Source: Pedobacter chinensis (lineage in GTDB: Bacteria > Bacteroidota > Bacteroidia > Sphingobacteriales > Sphingobacteriaceae). Taken from it: a stretch of 64,000 nt of DNA. The stretch spans positions 310,001 through 374,000 of the forward strand of contig NZ_QPKV01000002.1 in the NCBI RefSeq assembly GCF_003339865.1. Reading direction: 5' to 3'. Made by a program: the position numbers and the translations under genes. Below are positions 9,246 through 19,351 of the stretch, in pieces. Under the pieces are notes generated by a model that worked only from the letters and a program-made list of their open reading frames with translations, searched no databases and was not told the DNA's origin. How positions within the stretch are numbered: position 1 is the first letter of the stretch; each line of letters begins with the position of its first letter.

Positions 9246-11468
9246 TTAATTAACCAATGTAAAATCTTTTTCCAGCTTAATGTCGTTTGATGCTGTTCCA
9301 ATCATCAGTTTAAAATCTCCTGCTTCGGCTACCCATTTTAATTGTTGATTGTAAAACGAGAGCTTTTCTTTATCTATAGTAAAATTGATGGTTTTGCTCT
9401 CTCCCGCCTTCAACATTACTTTTTGAAAGTCTTTAAGCTCTTTTACAGGCCGGACCACCGAAGCAAACTTATCCTGCAAATACAATTGAACAACTTCTTC
9501 ACCAGCATATTTCCCTGTGTTTTTCAGCGTAAAACTCACTGAAATTTTATCATTTGCAGTAATTTGCGTTTTACTTAATGTTAAGCCTGAATAATCGAAT
9601 GTAGTGTAGCTTAACCCATAACCAAATGCAAATTTCGGGCTGTTAGGCATATCCAGATACGCAGAACGATAACGTGTGTCTTTATCATTTTTGGCAGGAC
9701 GACCTGTGCTCAGGTAATTGTAATACAAAGGAATCTGCCCTTCATCTCTGGGAAAAGTCATGGGTAATTTTCCGCCTGGGTTGTAATCACCGAATAAAAC
9801 ATTAGCCATTGCATTACCAGCTTCGCTACCTAACCACCAGGTGTACATAATTGCAGGAACGTGATCTGCTGTCCAGTTGAAAATTAACGGCCGGCCGGCC
9901 ATTACCAACACCACAACAGGTTTTCCTGTGGCCTGAATAGCTTTGATTAAATCTTCCTGAACACCGGGAATATGAATATTAGCTCTGCTTTTTGCTTCTC
10001 CACTCATATCCAATGTTTCGCCAACGGCCATTACAATTACATCAGCTTGTTTTGCAACCTGAACAGCTTCAGCAAAACCTGTTTTAGAGGAATCGGAAAT
10101 TTCACAGCCCTTTGCATAAAGCAATTCGGTCTTATCTCCTACTTTATTTTTTAATCCCTCATAAAGCGAAACCAGTTTATCGTTCTCCCAGGCAATTGAC
10201 CAAAATCCTTGCATATCTTTTTCAGATTTACCCAGCGGACCAATCACTGCAATTTTTTTCAGACTTTTTGATAAGGGTAAAATCTGATTTTCATTTTTTA
10301 AAAGCACAATGCTTTTCTCAGCCATAGATAAAGCCGCCTTTCTGTTTTCAGGAGCATTTAATTCCTTTTCCTGGCGGGCTTCGTTACTGAAACGATAAGG
10401 ATCATCGAATAAACCCAATTCAAATTTCTTGCGAAGAATTCTGCGGACAGCATCATCAATTAGAGAAACAGATACTTTTTTATCGGCCACCAATTTAGCT
10501 AAGCCTGGTAAATAACTCCTGCTTTCCATATCCATGTCGCTACCCGCCTTAATGGCTAATTCAGCAGCTTCTGCTTTGTCTTTTGCATAACCATGTGCAA
10601 TCATTTCACCAATTGAGCCCCAATCGCTCACTACAAAGCCAGTGTATTTCCATTGGCCTTTTAAAATATCGCGTTGTAAATAAGAACTTCCTGTGGCCGG
10701 AATGCCATTTAAAGTGTTAAAAGAGTTCATAAAAGTAGCTGCACCAGCATCAACAGCAGCTTTAAATGGCGGAAGATAAGTTTCCCATAAAGTATGTTCA
10801 CTCATATCAACAGCATTATAATCTCTACCTGCAATGGCTGCTCCATAAGCAGCAAAGTGTTTAGCACAAGCCATAATAGCATCAAGATTGCCTAAACCTT
10901 TGCCCTGAAAACCTTTTACACGCGCAAAAGCAATTTTCGAACCCAGGTACGTATCCTCTCCGGCACCTTCCATTACTCTACCCCAGCGTGGATCGCGGGC
11001 TATATCCACCATTGGTGCAAATGTCCAGTGTACACCAGATGCAGCAGTTTCTCTGGCCGCAACGCGTGCACCATTCTCCATCGCTTCTAAATCCCAGCTT
11101 GCAGCTTCAGCTAATGGAATTGGAAAAGTAACGCGATAACCGTGAATAACATCTAAACCAAAAATCAAAGGAATTTTCATTCGCGATTGCATCGCAACTT
11201 CCTGAACTTCGCGGGTTTCTTTAGCGCCACGAACGTTAAGCATTGAGCCTAATTTACCATCTCTGATATCTTTTAGTTTATTTGGATTATTGGTAATAGG
11301 CCCCGTTGCATCCCTGTCACCTGTATATTGATTTAACTGACCAATTTTTTCATCCAAAGTCATCAGTTTTAAAACTGAATCTACCTTCTTTTCAATTTTT
11401 TTATCCTGCGCCAGAGCAGAAGAAAAAGGTAACACTAAAATTAAGGCTAATGGTAGGTATCTTCTCAT
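9246..11468 (-). CDS. bglX: GH3 beta-glucosidase, BglX-like, exported
   Basis: A 740-residue GH3 enzyme with a signal peptide (about 1-20). It has the standard layout: TIM barrel, alpha/beta sandwich and a C-terminal fibronectin type III-like domain (about 650-735). The nucleophile is D282 in VVSDWGS. KHFAAYG (about 206) and the GRDYN block are the substrate pocket of BglX-type enzymes. These release terminal beta-linked glucose from oligosaccharides, and some also take beta-xylosides. It lies 13 bp after the GH10 stop, so it probably acts on oligosaccharides made by the endo-acting enzymes of the locus, in the periplasm. Confidence 0.9.
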   Translation of the reverse strand: MRRYLPLALILVLPFSSALAQDKKIEKKVDSVLKLMTLDEKIGQLNQYTGDRDATGPITNNPNKLKDIRDGKLGSMLNVRGAKETREVQEVAMQSRMKIPLIFGLDVIHGYRVTFPIPLAEAASWDLEAMENGARVAARETAASGVHWTFAPMVDIARDPRWGRVMEGAGEDTYLGSKIAFARVKGFQGKGLGNLDAIMACAKHFAAYGAAIAGRDYNAVDMSEHTLWETYLPPFKAAVDAGAATFMNSFNTLNGIPATGSSYLQRDILKGQWKYTGFVVSDWGSIGEMIAHGYAKDKAEAAELAIKAGSDMDMESRSYLPGLAKLVADKKVSVSLIDDAVRRILRKKFELGLFDDPYRFSNEARQEKELNAPENRKAALSMAEKSIVLLKNENQILPLSKSLKKIAVIGPLGKSEKDMQGFWSIAWENDKLVSLYEGLKNKVGDKTELLYAKGCEISDSSKTGFAEAVQVAKQADVIVMAVGETLDMSGEAKSRANIHIPGVQEDLIKAIQATGKPVVVLVMAGRPLIFNWTADHVPAIMYTWWLGSEAGNAMANVLFGDYNPGGKLPMTFPRDEGQIPLYYNYLSTGRPAKNDKDTRYRSAYLDMPNSPKFAFGYGLSYTTFDYSGLTLSKTQITANDKISVSFTLKNTGKYAGEEVVQLYLQDKFASVVRPVKELKDFQKVMLKAGESKTINFTIDKEKLSFYNQQLKWVAEAGDFKLMIGTASNDIKLEKDFTLVN

Positions 11469-11481
11469 GTTTATATATTTT

Positions 11482-12567
11482 CTATTTTACACCATCTAAA
11501 ATTCCCTGATAAGCTGCTTTCTTTTGATACAATGCATCAAAAGGCAATGGCCAGTCCGGGCGGTTATAGGTCGATGGAATCCAGCTATCTGAGTCAGTGA
11601 CATTCCATTGGGTAATGCCAAATTGTTGTGCTTTTGAAATGGCGTGGTAAGCCTTTACAATCGTTTTATATTTTGCGGCTTGTTGGTCACCCATTGCTGC
11701 TGTGTAAGTCATGTTCTGAATATTATCAGGATTTAAAGCAATATCAATTTCAGAGATATGAACCCTTAATCCTGTAGCGGCAGCAGTGGAAATTGCCGCA
11801 GTTAAATTAGCATCATTTTGGGTTACTCTTATGTGCATTTGTAAACCAATTCCATCAATAGGAATGCCTTTGCTTTTTAAATCGTTTACTAAATTTAAAA
11901 TGGCTGTCCTTTTGGTTGGTCCAAATTCATGACCATAATCGTTGTAAAAAAGTAAGGCATTAGGGTCGGCCTGATGAGCGTACTGAAATGCTCTACCAAT
12001 ATAGTCAACACCCAGTTTTTGTACCCAAATAGTATTCCTAAAGCTTCCATCGTCATTAATAGCCTCATTTACAACATCCCAGGAAACCACTTTACCTTTA
12101 AAATGCCCAACTACTGTTTGTATGTGAGTTTTCAATAAATTTTCCCATTCGGCGGTTGTGCCTTGAAAATTTTCTACCCAATCAGGCAATGATTTATACC
12201 AGTTTAAAGTATGTCCGTGAACACGTTTTCCATTTGCAATGGCAAAATCAACTAAATAATCTGCATCACTCCAGGTATAAGTATCTTTTGATGGATGGAG
12301 TGAAGCAAATTTCATTGCGTTTTCTGCCGTTATGCTGTTAAACTCCTTTGTAACAAGATTTCGATAGTTAATATTGTTTTTCAGTAAACTAACATTAACC
12401 GCAGCACCCATTGGGAAAGGCATATTGCCTTGCAATGTAGTTTCAACTGTTGGAAGAACAGGAACAGCATCAATGGTTGTGCTTTTGTATTTAGCGCACG
12501 ATATGCTTAAAAATGATACCGAAATGATCAATTTCGAAATCATACTAACACTCTTTAATCTTATCAT
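11482..12567 (-). CDS. GH10 endo-beta-1,4-xylanase-like lipoprotein
   Basis: A 361-residue GH10 TIM barrel. The N-terminus carries a lipobox (LSIS before C24), so it is probably lipid-anchored, as expected for a surface endo-enzyme in a Sus-type system. Catalytic glutamates are visible: acid/base E168 in DVVNEAI and nucleophile E273 in HISEID. The WYKSLPDW and LQMHI blocks match the family. GH10 members cut beta-1,4-xylan or mixed xylose/glucose chains; some in uronic-acid PULs act on unusual backbones. It is the only clear endo-hydrolase of the PUL besides GH18 and the lyase. It starts 1 bp after the stop of the upstream GH2. Confidence 0.9.
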   Translation of the reverse strand: MIRLKSVSMISKLIISVSFLSISCAKYKSTTIDAVPVLPTVETTLQGNMPFPMGAAVNVSLLKNNINYRNLVTKEFNSITAENAMKFASLHPSKDTYTWSDADYLVDFAIANGKRVHGHTLNWYKSLPDWVENFQGTTAEWENLLKTHIQTVVGHFKGKVVSWDVVNEAINDDGSFRNTIWVQKLGVDYIGRAFQYAHQADPNALLFYNDYGHEFGPTKRTAILNLVNDLKSKGIPIDGIGLQMHIRVTQNDANLTAAISTAAATGLRVHISEIDIALNPDNIQNMTYTAAMGDQQAAKYKTIVKAYHAISKAQQFGITQWNVTDSDSWIPSTYNRPDWPLPFDALYQKKAAYQGILDGVK

Positions 12568-12568
12568 C

Positions 12569-14398
12569 TTATTTGTATTTGACCTGCATCTGATCGTAAA
12601 AATCTTTCAGCACATAATAAGCTTTTTTCTTTTTGCCTGTTTCGCTGATCAATCCTTTACGGTTCCAAAAATTCTGATAAATGGGGTGTTGCCTTCTTGG
12701 CGACCTGAAATCGGCAAGGATCCATGGTGTCATTCCACGTAAAGCACTGATTTTGCTTAACATGGTAATTTGGTTTTTATATAATGCTTCCTGATATTCT
12801 TCGCTCCATCGTGTATTTTCATCAGCATGGAAACCACCTAAAGCATCGCCACCAAATTCAGTTATTACAACAGGTTTGGTATACTTAATATTGAAACTAT
12901 ACTTTGTGATTTCTGAAGGCGTTCCACCCCAATACCACCCGGCATATTCATTAAAGCTCACTAAATCAATCTTCTCTCCCAGCGGATCATTTAAAATAAT
13001 TGAATTTCCTTCGCGATGAACTTCTAATGCTGCCGCTATTAACCGGCTATCATCCAGAGAACGGGCGGTTTCTGCTAAATTACTCATGAAACTCAGGCGG
13101 GCATCACTTAATGGTGTTTCATTTCCAATTGACCATACAATAACACTTGCCCTGTTTTTATCTCTTAAAATTAAATCAGTAAGTTGTTGCTTGGCATTTG
13201 CATAGGTTGAGGGGTTAGTCCAGCTGATGGTCCAGTAAACAGGAACTTCGGCCCAAACCAATAGTCCCATTTCATCGGCCAAACGAATCATTTCTTCATT
13301 GTGTGGATAATGCGCCAAACGAACATAATTACAGTTCATGTCTTTTGCCCACTGCAACATCATACGCATATCACCTTCAGAACGTAAACGACCGGCCAGA
13401 AGCGGGTTTTCATCATGAAGGGAAATTCCTCTTAAAAAAACCGATTTATTATTCAAAAGGATACTATCGCCCTTTACTTCGATGGTTCTGAAACCAATTT
13501 TATCGCTGATGTTTTCTTTATCGCTCCTGATTGTTACACCATAAAGTTTCGGATTTTCCGGCGACCAGAGATTTAAATTATTCCAGGTAAACTCATCAGC
13601 TATTTTTCCTTCAGCATCTGTTTTATATTTTTTTTCAAGCTTCAGTTCAGGTATTGAAAGCGTTACTTCCTGTCCTGCCGTTGCATCTGCCAGCTTCACT
13701 GAAAAATTCAGTAAATTGTTGTTGCCTTTAACGAGTTGCAATTTGTAATCACTTATAAAATGATCTGGAAATTCCGCTAAATAAACATCGCGGGTAATGC
13801 CGCCGTAATTCCACCAATCGGTATTTACTGTTGGAATTTCATCCTGCTTGCGAATATTATCAACTTTTAGCACGATAGAATTTTCTCCAACTTTTAAGTT
13901 ATTGGTTACATCAAACTGAAATGGAGTAAAACCGCCTTTGTGAATACCTAATTTTTTACCGTTCAGATAAACATGAGCCTCATAGTTTACCGCACCGAAA
14001 TAAATAAAGTATTTTTTTCCTTTTTCAGGTTTAGCATCAAACTTTTTGCGCAACCAGATATTTCCTTCATAAAACTCTAGTCTTTCAGATTGAGAATTCC
14101 AGTCGCCCGGAACGTTCATTTGTGGAGAATGGTCAAAGTCATACTCAATCAATTCTGATTTATCCTTTTGAATCTTATCGTCAAAGTAGCCTCCTGTACC
14201 GGTTTTTGATTTATCAAATGGATCATGCCTGTAATCATAATATCCATTCTCGTAAGGATCTATAATATAATTCCATTTTCCATTTAAACTTTGGATTTTA
14301 CGAGCTTGAATATTTTGTATAGAAGCAACCTGAGCGTAACTGATTGACGTAAAAAGCAATAAGCAGATTAAAAGAATTCTATAGGTTGATTTTAGCAT
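12569..14398 (-). CDS. GH2 beta-glucuronidase-like enzyme, secreted
   Basis: A 609-residue GH2 enzyme with a signal peptide (ends about SYAQV). Its length and arrangement are close to E. coli beta-glucuronidase (603 residues). The acid/base is E427 in SIGNETPL and the nucleophile E514 in VITEFGGD, at spacing like that enzyme. The sugar-binding N-domain, VRLAHYPHNEEM, and SFNEYAGWYWG are all beta-glucuronidase-like. It probably releases terminal beta-D-glucuronic acid, though beta-galacturonidase activity is possible. It is the first enzyme gene after the SusC/SusD block, separated from susD by two hairpins. Confidence 0.87.
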   Translation of the reverse strand: MLKSTYRILLICLLLFTSISYAQVASIQNIQARKIQSLNGKWNYIIDPYENGYYDYRHDPFDKSKTGTGGYFDDKIQKDKSELIEYDFDHSPQMNVPGDWNSQSERLEFYEGNIWLRKKFDAKPEKGKKYFIYFGAVNYEAHVYLNGKKLGIHKGGFTPFQFDVTNNLKVGENSIVLKVDNIRKQDEIPTVNTDWWNYGGITRDVYLAEFPDHFISDYKLQLVKGNNNLLNFSVKLADATAGQEVTLSIPELKLEKKYKTDAEGKIADEFTWNNLNLWSPENPKLYGVTIRSDKENISDKIGFRTIEVKGDSILLNNKSVFLRGISLHDENPLLAGRLRSEGDMRMMLQWAKDMNCNYVRLAHYPHNEEMIRLADEMGLLVWAEVPVYWTISWTNPSTYANAKQQLTDLILRDKNRASVIVWSIGNETPLSDARLSFMSNLAETARSLDDSRLIAAALEVHREGNSIILNDPLGEKIDLVSFNEYAGWYWGGTPSEITKYSFNIKYTKPVVITEFGGDALGGFHADENTRWSEEYQEALYKNQITMLSKISALRGMTPWILADFRSPRRQHPIYQNFWNRKGLISETGKKKKAYYVLKDFYDQMQVKYK

Positions 14399-14454
14399 AA
14401 CTTGTGTTTTAATATATTAATTAATTGATCTTTTCAAAACTAACAATTAATTAA

Positions 14455-14499
14455 CGGACGGCGTTGCCGCCGTCCGACTAAATTTGAGCAAAATTTAGT
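14455..14499 (-). promoter_or_regulatory. Tandem hairpins between susD and the enzyme genes
   Basis: Two back-to-back perfect stem-loops fill the gap between susD and GH2. One is a GC-rich 9-bp stem, CGGACGGCG (14455-14463) with CGCCGTCCG (14468-14476). The other is an AT-rich 9-bp stem, ACTAAATTT (14477-14485) with AAATTTAGT (14491-14499). Neither is followed by a clear U-tract on the minus strand. Such a structure would stabilise the upstream susCD message or reduce read-through into the enzymes, giving more binding/transport protein than enzyme. That role is inference. Confidence 0.6.
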
Positions 14500-14505
14500 T
14501 TATGA

Positions 14506-16239
14506 TTAATAGCCAGGGTTTTGTCCTAACGCAGGTGCTCTGTTTAATTCGTTTTGAGAAATTGGATATAAATAATTTTGTGCTGTAAAAACTCTGTTTT
14601 CTACTGTAAATGGTGTATAGGTAAAGTTGTTTGCCGATACTTGCGTAATCCTCATTCCGGTAACGGGTTTATTAAAGGTTTGCTCGCCTTCTTTCCACCT
14701 GCGAACATCATAAAAGCGATGTTCTTCAAAACATAACTCCACCCTGCGTTCATTGCGAATTCTTTTTCTTAACTCCACTTGTGTTGGAGCAACATAACCT
14801 GCAGCTGATGCATTAGTGGTTTGCAAAGGTGGCATTTGAACACCTGTTCTATTTCTAATCAGGTTTAACACTCTTAAAATTTCAGTTTGTGCAGTTGCGC
14901 CCTGAGCTTCATTAAGCGCTTCAGCATAATTTAGCAACACTTCAGCGTATCTGAAAAATATCCAGGGACGACGAATATTGGTTGTTGTTCCTGCCCAGGA
15001 TGCGCCTTCACTTAAATATTTACGTAGATAATATCCTGTTTTGGTTGCATTAACATTTAAATTCAAACCATCTCTACCTCCAACAAAAGTTTCAACAGGC
15101 CTACCTTTAAAGGTTTGTCCGTTGTAAATGATGGCGAAGTTTAAACGAGGATCGCGGCCGTCATATGGGTTACTTGCATTGTAACCTGATGAAGGATCGG
15201 TAATTGGCCTCCCTGTGGTTCTCATCTCAAAAGCATCAACCAATTCCTGAGTTGGATTGGTTCGTCCGTTTGCAGCATCATAACTAATAGGTGCATTATT
15301 AACCTCAATGGTATTGGTATTAAGTGTTGAGGTTGCAAAAATAGTCTCCACGTTATAAGCACCGGCATTCCATAGCCAGATATTTGGATAAGAAGAATAA
15401 ATGTTATGCTTATTCGTATCCATTAATCTTTTTGCTGCATCTGCTGCTGCCTGCCATTTGGTAACATCTCCTGATGGATTGTATTGCGGGCTTGCTGCGT
15501 ACAACAATAATCTTGCTTTTAATGCCATGGCAGCAGTTTGTGTGGCTCTGCCTCTGTTTGAAACATTCCATTCTGTTGGAGACAATGGTAATCGTGAAAT
15601 TGCATCTTCACAATCGGCAGATATTTGTGCCACACATTGATCAAATGTATTTCGCGGTAAATCTAAATTATCATCAACCGTTAACGTTCTGGTAACAATC
15701 ACAAAACTGCCATAACGTTTAAGCAATTCGAATTGAAAAAATGCTCTTAAAAAATAAGCCTGTCCTTTCAAACGATTCACCTGAGCGGCATAAGTTTGAT
15801 TGGCAGCTACGTTTGCAGGTAAAACTTCATCTAATGGAATAACTGCGCTTCCATCTATATTTTCCAAAAACATATTGGCTTTGCGAATACCAACGTATAA
15901 ACTGGCGTAAACGTCATCAAATGTTCTTGCTGGGCCCCAGGTGCCGTTGTTCAAAATATTTACATTGGAGTTTAGGTTTGAATTAACGGCTTCATCAGAA
16001 CCTGATGCGAATAATGCCCCGGCATTATCTACATTGTAGCGATCAGAAAGTTCTGAATAAACGTTGTTCAAAAAGTTTCTGGCATAATCAGGATTGGCCC
16101 AGAGTTGTGCCTGAGTAATATCATTACCCCCACTAAACGATCCATCTTGTAAGAAGCCATCTTTTTTACATCCTGCAAATTGTAAAGCAACAATGGCAAG
16201 GATTAAATAGAATATATTTTTTTTCATTTTCTTATCCAT
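14506..16239 (-). CDS. SusD/RagB-family surface glycan-binding lipoprotein (second pair)
   Basis: A 577-residue SusD-family protein. It has a lipoprotein signal peptide with the lipid-accepting C24 in QFAGCKKD, and the charged residues after the Cys fit the Bacteroidota surface-export signal. The N-terminal helical TPR-like part and the C-terminal RRVELCFEEHRFYDVRRW block (about 494-511) are the family hallmarks. It acts as the hinged lid over its SusC partner and captures oligosaccharide at the cell surface. Its ATG overlaps the stop of the upstream susC by one base (TAATG), so translation is coupled. A second in-frame ATG four codons later (16227) is an alternative start. Confidence 0.92.
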   Translation of the reverse strand: MDKKMKKNIFYLILAIVALQFAGCKKDGFLQDGSFSGGNDITQAQLWANPDYARNFLNNVYSELSDRYNVDNAGALFASGSDEAVNSNLNSNVNILNNGTWGPARTFDDVYASLYVGIRKANMFLENIDGSAVIPLDEVLPANVAANQTYAAQVNRLKGQAYFLRAFFQFELLKRYGSFVIVTRTLTVDDNLDLPRNTFDQCVAQISADCEDAISRLPLSPTEWNVSNRGRATQTAAMALKARLLLYAASPQYNPSGDVTKWQAAADAAKRLMDTNKHNIYSSYPNIWLWNAGAYNVETIFATSTLNTNTIEVNNAPISYDAANGRTNPTQELVDAFEMRTTGRPITDPSSGYNASNPYDGRDPRLNFAIIYNGQTFKGRPVETFVGGRDGLNLNVNATKTGYYLRKYLSEGASWAGTTTNIRRPWIFFRYAEVLLNYAEALNEAQGATAQTEILRVLNLIRNRTGVQMPPLQTTNASAAGYVAPTQVELRKRIRNERRVELCFEEHRFYDVRRWKEGEQTFNKPVTGMRITQVSANNFTYTPFTVENRVFTAQNYLYPISQNELNRAPALGQNPGY

Positions 16240-19200
16240 TAAAATTTCAAGTTCATACCGAATGAATATATTTTCATATAGGGATATGATGAATTAAAAC
16301 CAGATTCAGGCAATTCAGGGTCGATATTAAGATCTCCGAGTTTATCAAACGTTAACAAGTTTAAGCCTCCTGCATAAAATCGCAATTGCCCTATTTTCAA
16401 TTTTTTAGTGAAAGAAGAAGGTAGCGAATAACCTAACTCAACATTTTTTAATCTGATATAATCACCTGAACGAATCCAGAAATCGGAGTTTACTGTATTA
16501 TTGCCTCTATCTGATAGTAGTAATCGAGGATATGGAGCACCTGGATTGCTCGGTGTCCATCTATCAACACTGAATTGATTCAAATAGCCATTATTTGCAT
16601 TTCCTGCGTTAACCAACTGCTGAATGGTAATCGATCTGCCACTTGTTCCCTGGAACAGGAAGTTGATGTCGAAATTTTTAAAGCCAACAGATGAACCGAA
16701 ACCGAAATATGCTTTAGGTACAAAGTTGAAATCAGTTCTTACCCGATCTAAATCGTTAATGATTCCATCTCCATTTTGATCTACATATTTAATATCTCCA
16801 GGTTTTACATCTCTTGAAAAGATTTGTTTTGGCGATGCATCAATTTGAGCCTGACTTTGGAATATACCATCTGAAATTAACATACTGCTGATATAACCTG
16901 CAGCTGTATTAGCTGTTGCAGCAGGCGAAATAACACTCGAAATAGGATGTCCAATCGATTTTTGATAAGCAGGTAAGTTAGCGGCTTCGTTTATTGCAAG
17001 AATTTCACTGATGTTGTATGTAAAGTTTCCAAAAACATTAAGGCTTACCTGACCAATTTTTTTACTGTAGTTGATTCCGGCTTCAAAACCTTCATATTTA
17101 GCCGCACCTTCGTTTACGTAAATCAAACTTTGCCCCAGTAAACTTGGCAGCAAAGAACCCGTTGTTAAGTCTTTTCTATATTCATGGAAATAATCGGCAC
17201 TGATTGACAATGACTGTTTAAACATTTTAGCATCAAAACCAACACTGGTTTTATAAGCTTTTTCCCAGGTTAAGTATGGATTTGCCAATGCCAGTTGACC
17301 AGTACCACTAACACCTGTGTAAGATGTACCAAAGTTATACCCGGTTGTACTTCTGCTAAAGAAATCATTGTAAGCAAATCTTCTTGCCGATCCAATCGCA
17401 TCATTACCTACCAAACCATACGATCCTCTGATTTTCAGGAAGTCAAGAAAACCTGTTGATCCTTTCATGAAATTCTCATCAGAGATGATCCATCCGGCAG
17501 AAGCTGCCGGAAAAAATCCATATCTGGAGCCTGGAGCAAAATTTTCTGATCCTACATATGATCCTGTTAAATCTATAAAATAACGTTGGATGAAATTATA
17601 AGATAAACGGTTAGACCAGCCTTCTCTTCTTACATCTAAATTTCCGAAAGATGAAAAGTTTGCTCTGGAAACCCTTGTACTGAATTTGACATCATGTTTT
17701 CCAAAGGTTCGGTTATAATCAAAACCAGCCCAAAACTCGCTCTTCCTAATGTTTCCAGAGAACGAGTTACCCTGATAGTTTACTTTAGCCGCCGTTCCAT
17801 AAGTAGCATAAGAACCTGTTGAACTTAATTCTGAAGTAGAATATGCCTGGCTAAAGCCCGAACGATATAAACCTGCAATATCATAAGCATAAAAAACCTC
17901 AGCTGATAAGCCTTTTAAAATACCATCCATTTTTTGTTTAGCACTGATTGTTGCGATCATATTCCGCAATAAATCTGTACTGGCGCCACCAGCCTCTAAC
18001 ATTGCTAAAGGATTGCTTGCAGTGAAAATTGATGTTCCGCCATAAGATCCGTTAGGATTCAAAATTGGAAACGCATTGGCAGGCGTTGAATAAACGGTGT
18101 TCAGGAAATTAGCCGTACCAGCATTTGGAAAAGTTAAGTTGGTAATCCTTCCACCAATATCCAAAGCCACATCAAGATTTTTATTTACATGCAAATCAAG
18201 GTTGGTTCTTAAATTATATCGGGTAAAATTAGTATTGGCATCGTAAGTGTCATTGTGGCCACCTTTGTAAAAACCACCTTGCTGATAAGCACTCAATAAG
18301 GTATAGTATTTGATAAAAGCATTTCCACCGGTTACCGATGCCACATAGCGTTGAGTTGGAGCAACTTTTTTAGTAAAATCTCTAACAAAATTATTGTTCG
18401 GATATTTAATCGGATCTGAACCATCCTGATAAGCTTGCAATGCTGCAGGGCTGTAAACTGCTGCACCACCACTATTTACAGATGCTTCGTTATAAAGTGT
18501 TGCATAACCATAGGAATCGAGAGGGGATGCAATGGCCAAAGGTGCCTGCAAACCTGCCTGAGCATCTACCGTTACCTTGGTTGAAGTAGCACTACCACGT
18601 TTGGTTTTCACATAAATTACCCCGTTTGCGCCATACATTCCATACCAGGCTAAAGTTGCAGCATCTTTTAGAACACTTACACTCTCAATTTCACCTAAAT
18701 CCATCGCACTAAAACTCCGTTCAATACCATCAACCAAAATGAGCGGTTCCTGATTACTGTTATAGGAAGAACGACCTCTAACCAGAAAGCTAGACACATC
18801 ATAACCAGGCTGCTGAGAACCGCTTGGATAAATGGCTAATCCAGGTAACCGACCTGTAAATACATTGGTTAATGAGGAAGAAGGAATTTGAGGAAGATCA
18901 TCGGCTTTGATTGTACTGATCGTTGCCGTAACCTCTCTTTTCTTTCTTACTCCAAAAGGGATATAAACATTATCATCATCACCAGCATAAATTAAAGCCT
19001 TGATGAGTTTTATATCGTTATTATTTGCCTCCCCTGCTGGTTTAAGCAAAGTTCTGTACCCTGCGTATTGAAATACCAAAACATCACTGGTTGTTGCATC
19101 AATGGAGAAAGTACCATCAGCGGCAGTTGATACAGATTTGTTCGTTTTATCTTCCTGAATAGAAATAGCCACTCCTGGCAAAGGTTGATTGTTTTGATCT

Positions 19201-19316
19201 AAAACTTTCCCCTTAACTGTTAAACTTTCATCAGGCTTCTGTTGTCCGTAAACGTGGAGCATGGAAGCCCATAAGAGTAAGAGACAAACTATATATTTTG
19301 ATTTTATAAATTTCAT
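16239..19316 (-). CDS. SusC/RagA-family TonB-dependent receptor (second pair)
   Basis: An outer-membrane TonB-dependent transporter of about 1025 residues. I start it at the ATG at 19316, which gives MKFIKSKYIVCLLLLWASMLHVYGQ, a good signal peptide; the frame extends 15 codons further to 19361. A carboxypeptidase-regulatory-like beta domain follows (VKGKVLDQNNQPLPGVAI). Then come the plug with PLILVDGIERSF and GYGANG-like MYGANGVIYVKTK, and the 22-strand barrel ending in the typical aromatic C-terminus (NLKF). The usual EVVVVGYG segment before the plug is replaced by NVYIPFGVRKKREVT, so the TonB-contact region differs from the first pair. Confidence 0.92.
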   Translation of the reverse strand: MKFIKSKYIVCLLLLWASMLHVYGQQKPDESLTVKGKVLDQNNQPLPGVAISIQEDKTNKSVSTAADGTFSIDATTSDVLVFQYAGYRTLLKPAGEANNNDIKLIKALIYAGDDDNVYIPFGVRKKREVTATISTIKADDLPQIPSSSLTNVFTGRLPGLAIYPSGSQQPGYDVSSFLVRGRSSYNSNQEPLILVDGIERSFSAMDLGEIESVSVLKDAATLAWYGMYGANGVIYVKTKRGSATSTKVTVDAQAGLQAPLAIASPLDSYGYATLYNEASVNSGGAAVYSPAALQAYQDGSDPIKYPNNNFVRDFTKKVAPTQRYVASVTGGNAFIKYYTLLSAYQQGGFYKGGHNDTYDANTNFTRYNLRTNLDLHVNKNLDVALDIGGRITNLTFPNAGTANFLNTVYSTPANAFPILNPNGSYGGTSIFTASNPLAMLEAGGASTDLLRNMIATISAKQKMDGILKGLSAEVFYAYDIAGLYRSGFSQAYSTSELSSTGSYATYGTAAKVNYQGNSFSGNIRKSEFWAGFDYNRTFGKHDVKFSTRVSRANFSSFGNLDVRREGWSNRLSYNFIQRYFIDLTGSYVGSENFAPGSRYGFFPAASAGWIISDENFMKGSTGFLDFLKIRGSYGLVGNDAIGSARRFAYNDFFSRSTTGYNFGTSYTGVSGTGQLALANPYLTWEKAYKTSVGFDAKMFKQSLSISADYFHEYRKDLTTGSLLPSLLGQSLIYVNEGAAKYEGFEAGINYSKKIGQVSLNVFGNFTYNISEILAINEAANLPAYQKSIGHPISSVISPAATANTAAGYISSMLISDGIFQSQAQIDASPKQIFSRDVKPGDIKYVDQNGDGIINDLDRVRTDFNFVPKAYFGFGSSVGFKNFDINFLFQGTSGRSITIQQLVNAGNANNGYLNQFSVDRWTPSNPGAPYPRLLLSDRGNNTVNSDFWIRSGDYIRLKNVELGYSLPSSFTKKLKIGQLRFYAGGLNLLTFDKLGDLNIDPELPESGFNSSYPYMKIYSFGMNLKF

Positions 19317-19351
19317 ATTGAATAAATCTTTAAGCGTATAAGAAAAACTGA

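Noticed and set aside
14455..14499. Intrinsic terminator after susD
   Set aside because: Neither hairpin is followed by a U-tract on the transcribed strand, so I list it as a regulatory structure rather than a full terminator.
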